64,000 nt of DNA, taken from Chthoniobacterales bacterium. Its GTDB lineage: Bacteria; Verrucomicrobiota; Verrucomicrobiia; Chthoniobacterales; DYNR01. The stretch covers positions 90,676 to 154,675 of the forward strand of contig JAOAAX010000003.1 of NCBI GenBank assembly GCA_026418675.1, in the 5' to 3' direction. The notes below the pieces were generated by a model. The model was not told the DNA's origin. It searched no databases and saw only the letters and a program-made list of their open reading frames with translations. Of this stretch, positions 56,473 through 64,000 are shown one piece after another. Both the position numbers and the translations under genes were made by a program. Numbering within the stretch: the first letter of the stretch is position 1; each line of letters begins with the position of its first letter.

Positions 56473-58758
56473 ATGAATAGCAAACCGAAACTTAGCAAAA
56501 TTAGCATTCTAGGAGATTATCCGCCGCGGCGATGCGGGATAGCGAGCTTTACGAAGGACTTGCACGATGCAATTGCGCAGGCGTTGCCCGGGTGTGTGTG
56601 TTCGGTTTTAGCTGTGACGGATTTTGGACGCAGCTATGAGTATCCGGAGGAGGTGAGGTTTGAGATTTCGGAGGGGGATGTTCAGTCCTATCTTCGTGCG
56701 GCGGATTTTTTGAATTTGTCGCAGTCGGAGGTTTTGTGTGTGCAGCATGAGTTTGGGATTTACGGTGGACCTGCGGGTGGGCACTTGATTGCGTTGCTTC
56801 GGCGGGCGCGAATTCCGACAATCACGACGCTGCACACGATTTTAGCGGAACCGAACAACGACCAGTTGAGGGCATTTCAGCAGTTGATTGAATGCTCGAC
56901 GAAACTTGTAGCGATGACGGAACGTGGGGCACAAATGTTGCGGGAGATTTACAAAGTTCCTGAGGAGAGGATTGCAGTGATACCGCACGGGATTCCGGAC
57001 ATGCCGTTTATTGATCCGAATTTTTACAAGGATCAATTTGCGGTGAGTGGGCGGCCGGTTTTATTGACGTTTGGATTGCTTTCACCTGGCAAGGGGATTG
57101 AGTATGCGATTCGGGCGCTTCCGCTGATTGTGGAGCGGCATCCGGAGGTGGTCTATATAATTTTAGGTGCGACGCATCCGAATTTGGTTCGTGAGCAAGG
57201 GGAGAGCTATCGTCTTTCGCTGGAGCGGTTGGCGCGTGAACTAGGGGTGGAGGAACATGTGATGTTTGTGAATCGGTATGTGGACAATCGAGAGCTTTGC
57301 GAGTTTATTGGAGCAGCGGATATTTACCTTACGCCGTATTTGAATGAGGCACAGATAACTTCTGGGACACTTTCCTATTGTTTTGGGTCAGGGAAAGCGG
57401 TTGTTTCGACGCCTTATTGGCATGCTGCGGAGTTGCTTGCGGATGGACGAGGTAAACTCGTGCCGTTTCGGGATTCTGAGGCGATTGCAGAAGCGGTAAT
57501 TTGGTTGTTGGATCATGAGGCGGAACGGCATGCGATGCGGAAGAATGCTTATTTGCTTGGGCGTGAGATGGTTTGGTCACAAGTAGGTCATGAGTATGCC
57601 CGGGTGTTTGAGGAGGCGATTTCGATTTTTCGTTCGAGTTCTGCTGGGAGGAGGCCGGCGCGGGCTGCTACGTTGGACAGTGCGACGGCTGGGTTACCGC
57701 CTTGGCGGTTCGACCATTTGATTCGGATGACGGATTCGACTGGAACGTTTCAACATGCGAGTTATTCATTGCCATGGTTTGAGCATGGGTATTGCACGGA
57801 CGACAATGCGCGTTCGTTGTTATTGACTGCGTTGATTGAGGATTTGGAGATTGAGGCTGAAGGATTGGATTTTGTGCAATCAGCAGCAGCTTCCTTTCTG
57901 CTGCATGCTTTTAATTCTGAGACTGGGCGGTTTCGGAATTTTCTCTCGTTTGAGCGGCGCTGGTTAGAGGAGTGTGGCTCTGAGGACAGCCACGGGCGAG
58001 CGGTTTGGTCGTTGGGTGCTGTGATTGGGCGGACGCGGAAGCAGAATTTGCGGGCATGGGCGACGCAATTATTTGAGCGGGCGTTACCTGCTGTGGAGGG
58101 TTTTACTTCGCCGCGGGCATGGGCATTTTCGGTATTGGGGATACAGGAATATCTTCGGCAGTTTCATGGGGATCTGCTTGCGAATCGGTTGCGGATTGAG
58201 CTTTCGCGTCGGATTTTTCAGTTATTTGAGGGGAATGCGACGCCGGAGTGGGAATGGGGTGAAGAGGTTGTGAGCTATGATAATGCGCGTTTACCGCAGG
58301 CGTTGATACAAGTAGGGCGTTGGCTTGGAGATTCAGCGATGTTGGAGCGTGGTTTACGGTCGTTGGATTGGCTTATGCGGCATCAGACGGCTGAGAATGG
58401 GTATTTTCGGCCGATTGGGTCGAATGGTTTTTGGAGGCGGGGTTTAGCACCGGCACGTTTTGACCAACAGCCGATTGAGGCCTATTCCGCGTTGAGCGCG
58501 TGTATTGATGCGTATGAGGTTACCGGAGAGAAGAAGTGGAGGGATTGGGCGCGAGCGGCGTTTGAGTGGTTTCTTGGGGCGAATGATCTTGGGTTAGCGG
58601 TTTATGATCCTTCGACTGGGGGGTGTCGGGACGGCCTTCATGAGAGTCGGGTGAATCAAAATCAGGGAGCGGAATCTACGCTTGCTTTTCTTCTCTCATT
58701 GGCGCAGATGCAATCGTTGCGGGATCACGATGCTTCGTTTGGAAATGGGAACTTTTAG
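56473..58758 (+). CDS. GT4 glycosyltransferase with C-terminal (alpha/alpha)-barrel-like domain; ORF track start 56440
   Basis: 'ILGDYPPRRCGIASFTKDLH...VLLTFGLLSPGKGIEYAIRALPLIV...PYLNEAQITSGTLSYCFGSGKAVVSTPYWHA'; C-term 'EHGYCTDDNARSLLLTALIE...FFRPIG'-type helical repeats. Confidence 0.85.
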   Translation: MNSKPKLSKISILGDYPPRRCGIASFTKDLHDAIAQALPGCVCSVLAVTDFGRSYEYPEEVRFEISEGDVQSYLRAADFLNLSQSEVLCVQHEFGIYGGPAGGHLIALLRRARIPTITTLHTILAEPNNDQLRAFQQLIECSTKLVAMTERGAQMLREIYKVPEERIAVIPHGIPDMPFIDPNFYKDQFAVSGRPVLLTFGLLSPGKGIEYAIRALPLIVERHPEVVYIILGATHPNLVREQGESYRLSLERLARELGVEEHVMFVNRYVDNRELCEFIGAADIYLTPYLNEAQITSGTLSYCFGSGKAVVSTPYWHAAELLADGRGKLVPFRDSEAIAEAVIWLLDHEAERHAMRKNAYLLGREMVWSQVGHEYARVFEEAISIFRSSSAGRRPARAATLDSATAGLPPWRFDHLIRMTDSTGTFQHASYSLPWFEHGYCTDDNARSLLLTALIEDLEIEAEGLDFVQSAAASFLLHAFNSETGRFRNFLSFERRWLEECGSEDSHGRAVWSLGAVIGRTRKQNLRAWATQLFERALPAVEGFTSPRAWAFSVLGIQEYLRQFHGDLLANRLRIELSRRIFQLFEGNATPEWEWGEEVVSYDNARLPQALIQVGRWLGDSAMLERGLRSLDWLMRHQTAENGYFRPIGSNGFWRRGLAPARFDQQPIEAYSALSACIDAYEVTGEKKWRDWARAAFEWFLGANDLGLAVYDPSTGGCRDGLHESRVNQNQGAESTLAFLLSLAQMQSLRDHDASFGNGNF

Positions 58759-58795
58759 ATTCTCGGAGTAAATTTGAAAGAAAGAAGAGAAGCCT

Positions 58796-60271
58796 ATGGG
58801 AGTGAGAGTTCGACGTCTTTCGATTTCGCTGGGCCCGAATCCGCGGCGTGTTCTTCTTCGGCCATTTATACCGAGCTTAGTGGTTAAGCCTTTGGCGAAT
58901 CCTGAGCCGAGTCCACGTGTTTCTGCGATTTTTTCGCGGGTTATGATGCTGAGGGATGAGGAGGTTGAGGAAAAGCTCAATGAGGTGATAGCGGAATTTG
59001 ACAGCCGGCATTTGAACATAACCCGGATTTTTGCGGAGCGGTATCGGCAGATTCGGCCAATGTTGCCGACGGATCGGGATTTGCCGGAACCGCGGCAGCT
59101 TTTACTTGGTTCATATTTTATAAACGAGTATTCGCTGGAATCTACGGCGTTATTTAATCCGAGCATAATAGCGGCGCCGGATCAGAGTGGGGCAGGGGAA
59201 GGTGAGCTTCGGTTTATTTTGAGCCTGCGAGCGACAGGGGAGGGGCATGTTTCGTCGGTTACTTTCCGTTCCGGGGTGATTAAATTCGATGGGAATATCG
59301 AAATAGATCCAGTTTCGCCTTATGTTCGGCAACCGCGAGTGCAGCCTGCTGCGCGGTATGATCTTGCAATTTTTCGGAGGAAGCTTCGGGAACTTGGCGT
59401 GGATTATGATTCATCGATTCAAGCGACGGAGGGGCTGGAGGAGAAATTTTTGATGAGCGATTTGACGGCTCGGATTCAGCAGTTGCGGGCATCGGATGCG
59501 CCTCCGGGGATCAAGCAAGCTGCTGAGCGGGCGTTGTTGCTTGCACAGGCGAATTATACGGTTCGGTTTGATGATGGGTTAGACATTTCTGAGAAAGTGT
59601 TGTTTCCGTATGCACCGAGCGAGAGCAATGGGATTGAGGATGCAAGGTTTGTGGCTTTTCAGGAGGAGGATGGGTCGGTGACGTATTATGCGACCTATAC
59701 AGCTTACGATGGGAACGTTGTGATTCCGCAGTTACTTGCCACACGGGATTTTCAAGAGTTTTCGATATGCACATTGAATGGGCCTGCGGTGCGAAACAAG
59801 GGTTTTGCACTTTTCCCGAGAAAGATCAAAGGACGGTATGTGATGTTGGGCCGGCAGGACAGTGAGAACATCCACATTATGTTTTCTGACCATTTGCATT
59901 TCTGGCATGAATCGAAGGTTCTGCTGCGTCCTTCTGAGCCGTGGGAATTTGTTCAACTTGGGAATTGTGGTTCGCCGATTGAGACGTCTGCCGGTTGGTT
60001 GGTGCTTACGCATGGGGTTGGGCCCATGCGGAAATACTGCATTGGGGCGGCGTTGCTTGACTTGGAAAATCCCGATCGGGTTATTGGGCGGTTGCGTCAG
60101 CCGTTGTTGCGGCCGGAATCAGATGAGCGGGAGGGTTATGTTCCAAACGTGGTTTACAGTTGCGGTGGGTTAATCCACAAGGGGAACCTCATCCTGCCAT
60201 ATGCGGTTTCGGATTCGAGCAGCAAGTTTGCTATTATTTCGGTTGAGGAGTTAATTGGGGCGATGGTTTAA
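58796..60271 (+). CDS. GH130 family glycoside phosphorylase/hydrolase
   Basis: 491 aa; 'YSLESTALFNPSIIAAPDQ', 'SNGIEDARFVAFQEEDGSVTYYATYTAYDG', 'GRYVMLGRQDSENIHIMFSDHLHFWHESKVLLRPSEPWEFVQLGNCGSPIETSAGWLVLTHGVG'. Confidence 0.85.
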   Translation: MGVRVRRLSISLGPNPRRVLLRPFIPSLVVKPLANPEPSPRVSAIFSRVMMLRDEEVEEKLNEVIAEFDSRHLNITRIFAERYRQIRPMLPTDRDLPEPRQLLLGSYFINEYSLESTALFNPSIIAAPDQSGAGEGELRFILSLRATGEGHVSSVTFRSGVIKFDGNIEIDPVSPYVRQPRVQPAARYDLAIFRRKLRELGVDYDSSIQATEGLEEKFLMSDLTARIQQLRASDAPPGIKQAAERALLLAQANYTVRFDDGLDISEKVLFPYAPSESNGIEDARFVAFQEEDGSVTYYATYTAYDGNVVIPQLLATRDFQEFSICTLNGPAVRNKGFALFPRKIKGRYVMLGRQDSENIHIMFSDHLHFWHESKVLLRPSEPWEFVQLGNCGSPIETSAGWLVLTHGVGPMRKYCIGAALLDLENPDRVIGRLRQPLLRPESDEREGYVPNVVYSCGGLIHKGNLILPYAVSDSSSKFAIISVEELIGAMV

Positions 60272-60411
60272 TGACAAGTTGTCAATTACTGTTTTTTGAA
60301 TTTTTTATCTTTTGGAAGATGTTAATAGCAGATGTAGTGGACGATTTTTTGTTGTTGACAAGGGAGTGTGTAGTTGACGAGTGAGGAGGGTGAGGTAAGT
60401 TTTGCGCTGCT

Positions 60412-61026
60412 ATGGAGACATTTGAAGCGATTTATGGGCGTCGGGCAGTTAAGGCGTTTGATCCGAACCATCGGATGACGGAGGGGGAAGTGCGGCGGCT
60501 TTTGGAAGCGGCGATGCAATCGCCGACGGCTTTTAATATTCAGCATTGGCGGGCTTTGGTGGTGACGGATCCTGAGCTACGGAAGCAGATACGGGCAGTG
60601 GCTTGGGATCAGCCGCAGGTGACGGATGCTTCGTTGCTTGTGATTTTGACTGGAGATTTGATGGCATGGAAGAAGGACCCTAGCCGGTATTGGCGGAATG
60701 CTCCTAAGGAAACGGCTGATTTTCTTGTGAAGGCGATTTATGATTACTACGCAGGGAAGCCGGACGTTCAACGGGATGAGGTCATGCGGTCGTGTGGGAT
60801 GTTTGGTCAGACGTTGATGCTAGCTGCGCAAGCGATGGGCTATCAGAGTTGCCCGATGGATGGTTTTGATTTTGATGCAGTGGCGCGGCTCATCAATCTT
60901 CCGCCGGATCATGTGATTAGTTTTATGATTGCGATTGGGAAGGGGATCAAGGAGCCGTGGCCAAAGCCAGGGCAGCTTAGTTATGATGAGGTTGTTATCC
61001 AAAATAAATTTCCAAATGAAAGCTAA
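60412..61026 (+). CDS. nitroreductase family protein
   Basis: 204 aa; 'METFEAIYGRRAVKAFDPNHRMTEGEVRRLLEAAMQSPTAFNIQHWRALVVTDPELR'. Confidence 0.88.
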   Translation: METFEAIYGRRAVKAFDPNHRMTEGEVRRLLEAAMQSPTAFNIQHWRALVVTDPELRKQIRAVAWDQPQVTDASLLVILTGDLMAWKKDPSRYWRNAPKETADFLVKAIYDYYAGKPDVQRDEVMRSCGMFGQTLMLAAQAMGYQSCPMDGFDFDAVARLINLPPDHVISFMIAIGKGIKEPWPKPGQLSYDEVVIQNKFPNES

Positions 61027-61104
61027 GCCTTGACATGGAGAGTTAAGTTTGGGAGAATAGCAATTCTTTTCTGAATTACGAACGGCAAAAAATTTGGATG
61101 AGCA

Positions 61105-61386
61105 ATGGCTAATACGAGATCAGCAGAGAAGCGCGCACGGCAGAGTGCGAGGCGGCACTTGCACAATAAATCTGTGAAGTCAGCGATTAAGACAGCGAAG
61201 AAGCGAGTTTTGGAGGCTTTGCAGAAAGGGGATGCGAAGGAGTTGCAAGAGGCGACTTCGGTTTATGTTTCGCGGTTAGACAAGGCAGCGAAGCGTGGGA
61301 TTATTCACCGGAACACTGCGAATCGTAACAAAAGCCGGATTTCGACTTTGATTGCGAAGCGTAGTTCGCAGCCAACGGCTGGCTGA
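61105..61386 (+). CDS. rpsT: 30S ribosomal protein S20
   Basis: 93 aa; 'MANTRSAEKRARQSARRHLHNKSVKSAIKTAKKRVLEAL...AAKRGIIHRNTANRNKSRI'. Confidence 0.95.
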   Translation: MANTRSAEKRARQSARRHLHNKSVKSAIKTAKKRVLEALQKGDAKELQEATSVYVSRLDKAAKRGIIHRNTANRNKSRISTLIAKRSSQPTAG

Positions 61387-61674
61387 GCAACTGCGGTCCG
61401 CTAATTTTGAGACGATTTTGTTCCGCAATTTTGTTCAGAAAAATTGGGGAGTGTTGGGGGAATTGAGTGAAATTCTGTGGCAGCCAGCGGTGATCAAGCG
61501 ATATGTGGAGTGATAGTTGGCGGTCTGCATAAAAAACCGGTGTAATTTGGTGAGAGAGAGGGTGAAAATGGGGCGAAATTTTGTGCCGGATAAGTAAGTG
61601 TTTAATTTTTAGATATAGAATTCTTGTTTTTTGCTTTTGTCTGTGTGGGGATGGGCGAAGTAGGAGTAGGTCGG

Positions 61675-62217
61675 TTATTTGGCGGCTTGGAGGATCATGC
61701 GTTCGAAGTCGGTAAAGAGAGATTCTACTGCGGGGGCTGGGCCGGTCATTTTGACATAGACGTCGCCTTCGTTACCGGAGAGGATGGCAGCGAGTAGGCC
61801 GTAGTTGGGTTTGGGTGTAGGTTGTTGGCCTGGCATACCAGACAGAAATGTCCCTTTTGCGCGAAGCATTGTAATTTTGGTTTTTCCGACGGTTTGGTCA
61901 GCTCGCTGAGCGTTAAGTTTTTCGACCGGTTCCTGGAATTGACTGAGCCAGCGGGAGATGTTGGCTTCGATGGTGCCGCCTTGGTCTGGGCCGAAGTGAA
62001 AGAAAAGGACTTGGACAGGTTCCGGCCAGTCTTGTTTATGGACACGTAGCTCAGCTTTTCTGAGGGATGAAGTTGTGGCGATCCATTGGAAACCTTCGGG
62101 GCGCTGGAATTCGAATCCGCCTACGGAGAAGGCGGTAGGTTGTGGAGGGGAGGCGAGGGAGGTTGCAGGAATGTTGAGCAAGAGGAGGAGTGTGAGGGGG
62201 AAGATTTTGAGACACAC
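61675..62217 (-). CDS. exported hypothetical protein
   Basis: 180 aa; signal peptide-like 'MCLKIFPLTLLLLLNIPATSLASP'; no family recognised. Confidence 0.6.
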   Translation of the reverse strand: MCLKIFPLTLLLLLNIPATSLASPPQPTAFSVGGFEFQRPEGFQWIATTSSLRKAELRVHKQDWPEPVQVLFFHFGPDQGGTIEANISRWLSQFQEPVEKLNAQRADQTVGKTKITMLRAKGTFLSGMPGQQPTPKPNYGLLAAILSGNEGDVYVKMTGPAPAVESLFTDFERMILQAAK

Positions 62218-62232
62218 GGTGGGAAATGGGGA

Positions 62233-62308
62233 TGGTGGAGCCTAGGGGATTCGAACCCCTGACCTCCTCAATGCCATTGAGGCGCTCTACCAACTGAGCT
62301 AAGACCCC
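62233..62308 (-). tRNA. tRNA-Ala (anticodon GGC), CCA encoded
   Basis: Minus strand GGGGTCTTAGCTCAGTTGGTAGAGCGCCTCAATGGCATTGAGGAGGTCAGGGGTTCGAATCCCCTAGGCTCCACCA. Confidence 0.96.
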
Positions 62309-62455
62309 ACGTGGTTGTTTCCTAATTAGGTTACTTTTTTGGGCGAGAAGTAAAGGTTTTTTTACAATACGTGATAGAGGTATCTTTTTTGTGGTGGGAG
62401 TGGTTGGGGTTTAGGTTTGTTTTGTGGGGTGATGGGAGGGGGTTTCGATGGGGGG

Positions 62456-64000
62456 TTATGGGTTGGGGGTTGAATGGGGGAGGGGGGGGGCAAGGTTAAA
62501 TTCGAGCTGGCCGAGGATGGCTGCGGCTCTGCGGCGTGCACCCTGAGCAATGGCGGGTTTGCCGTCGGCGTTAAGTTCGGCGCGTTCGAGGTTGCGAAGG
62601 ATTTCGCGGGCGCGCTGGATGACGTCGTTGGGGAGGCCAGCGAGTTTGGCGACGTGGATGCCATAGCTTTGGTCTGCACGGCCTGGGAGGATTTTGTGGA
62701 GGAAGAGGATTTTGTCTTCCCATTCGCGGACGGCGACGTTGAGGTTGAGGACAGCGTTGCAGGTGCGTTCGAGGTCGGTGAGTTCGTGGTAATGGGTGGC
62801 GAAGAGGGTGCGGCAGCGGATTTGGTCGTGGAGGAATTCTGCGACGCTCCAGGCAATGCTGAGGCCGTCGAAGGTGGAGGTGCCGCGGCCGATTTCGTCG
62901 AGGATGACGAGGCTGCGTTCTGTAGCACAGTTGAGGATGTTGGCTGTTTCAGCCATTTCGACGAGGAAGGTGGAGCGGCCTGAGGCGAGATCGTCGCTAG
63001 CGCCGACGCGAGTGAAGATGCGGTCTGCGATGCCGATGTGAGCGGATTTAGCCGGGATGAAGCTGCCAATTTGTGCCATGAGGACGAGGAGAGCGACTTG
63101 GCGGATGTAAGTGGATTTGCCGGCCATGTTTGGGCCTGTGATGATGGCGATACGTTTATTGGAGCCGTCGAGGTGGGTATCGTTGGGGACGAAGCGTTCC
63201 GTATCTGATCGTGCATCGAGGACAGGGTGGCGGCCCTCGACGATGTGAAGATTTTTGGAGGTATCGACGAGGGGACGGCAGTAGGAGTGGAGGCGAGCGG
63301 TTTCTGCGAGCGAGGCGAGTGCGTCGAGTTGAGCGATTGCGGAAGCGGATTGTTGGATTTGGTTTAGGTAGGAGAGGGTTTTGAGGCGGAGCTGGTGGAA
63401 GAGTTCTGCTTCGAGGGAACGTGCTCGTTCTTCTGCACCGAGGATTTTGTCTTCGATTTGTTTGAGTTCTGGAGTGATGAAGCGTTCGCCGTTGACGGTG
63501 GTTTGTTTGCGGATGTAGTCGGGGGGGACAGCGTGGAGGTTAGCCCGGGTGACTTCGATGAAATAGCCGAAGACGGAGTTGTAACGGACTTTGAGGGATT
63601 TGATGCCTGTGCGTTGGATTTCGCGCTCCTGGAGAGAAGCGAGCCATTGTTTTCCGTTGGCGGCGGCGTTGCGGAGTTCATCGAGATCGGGGTTGAAGCC
63701 TTGGCGGATGATTCCGCCGTCATGGATGGAGAGGGGAGGTGGTTCAGCGAGTGCGGCGCGGAGGTGGGAGGTGAGTTCGGGGAGAGGGTGAAGGGATTCT
63801 TGGATGGAGAGGAGGAGTGGTTGAGTGTGGGGTGTAGAAGTTTGGGAGGTAGAAGTGTGGGGAGTAGAGGTGTGGTGGAAGGATTGGAGGAGTTGTTTGA
63901 GGGTTGGGATGGTTTCGAGGGAGGAGCAGAGGGAGAAGAGATCGCGAGGGTTGCCGGTGCCGAGGTTGAGGCGGGAAAGGGTGCGTTCGATGTCGCGGAT
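62456..64000 (-). CDS. mutS: DNA mismatch repair protein MutS, C-terminal portion (5' end outside window)
   Basis: ORF track lists only 62456-63127, but the stretches I translated upstream stay in frame: RARSLEAELFHQLRLKTLSYLNQIQQ...IVEGRHPVLDARSDTERFVPNDTHLDGSNKRIAIITGPNMAGKSTYIRQVALLVLMAQIGSFIPA. Confidence 0.93.
   Translation of the reverse strand: MRDIERTLSRLNLGTGNPRDLFSLCSSLETIPTLKQLLQSFHHTSTPHTSTSQTSTPHTQPLLLSIQESLHPLPELTSHLRAALAEPPPLSIHDGGIIRQGFNPDLDELRNAAANGKQWLASLQEREIQRTGIKSLKVRYNSVFGYFIEVTRANLHAVPPDYIRKQTTVNGERFITPELKQIEDKILGAEERARSLEAELFHQLRLKTLSYLNQIQQSASAIAQLDALASLAETARLHSYCRPLVDTSKNLHIVEGRHPVLDARSDTERFVPNDTHLDGSNKRIAIITGPNMAGKSTYIRQVALLVLMAQIGSFIPAKSAHIGIADRIFTRVGASDDLASGRSTFLVEMAETANILNCATERSLVILDEIGRGTSTFDGLSIAWSVAEFLHDQIRCRTLFATHYHELTDLERTCNAVLNLNVAVREWEDKILFLHKILPGRADQSYGIHVAKLAGLPNDVIQRAREILRNLERAELNADGKPAIAQGARRRAAAILGQLEFNLAPPLPHSTPNP

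Noticed and set aside
62362-63216. 284-aa and 169-aa ORFs overlapping mutS (62362-63216 minus and 62474-62983 plus)
   Set aside because: Ser/Pro/Thr-rich or Glu/Ala-rich shadows of the conserved MutS ATPase frame.
1-64000. CRISPR array, prophage, insertion sequence or transposase
   Set aside because: No regularly spaced direct repeats, no terminal inverted repeats flanking an ORF, and no phage or DDE-transposase motifs seen; the Rpn-like protein is the only gene with a possible mobile-element link.

Overview
This 64-kb bacterial chromosomal window is of unknown taxonomy. I read it by eye from the sequence and the supplied ORF translations; no homology searches were run. (A) 1-6.3 kb is a very AT-rich accessory cluster with glycan or small-molecule decoration genes: HAD-like, APH-like kinase, methyltransferase, formyltransferase, GT-B-like protein, class-III aminotransferase and WbuC-type cupin. 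(B) 6.3-15.5 kb holds a 2274-aa ORF that appears to fuse GT2-like, GT4, GT41/OGT-like, TPR and GT41/OGT modules, followed by a 760-aa TPR-GT41 paralog. (C) 15.6-22.1 kb has a three-gene signalling block (REC-HK, a degenerate HK-like protein, REC with a degenerate HD-GYP) and a large TPR protein. (D) 22.3-33.9 kb has a GT39-like membrane protein, a YcgQ-like protein, a SulP transporter, a glycoside hydrolase plus CBM9-esterase pair, and DsbD. (E) 34-64 kb is mostly housekeeping: ribD, coaX, menC/menE, an S2P protease, an Opp permease pair, an Rpn-family protein, trkH/trkA, glgA, an O-antigen ligase, nagZ, nadD, rsfS, priA, a GT4 + GH130 pair, a nitroreductase, rpsT, mutS (partial), tRNA-Glu and tRNA-Ala. 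The best candidates for something new are the compositionally mosaic multi-glycosyltransferase ORF with its upstream decoration cluster, the degenerate two-component block next to it, and the GT4/GH130 pair. A decayed OmpA-domain pseudogene and a large reversed GC-skew block are also notable. No CRISPR array, prophage or transposase was found.
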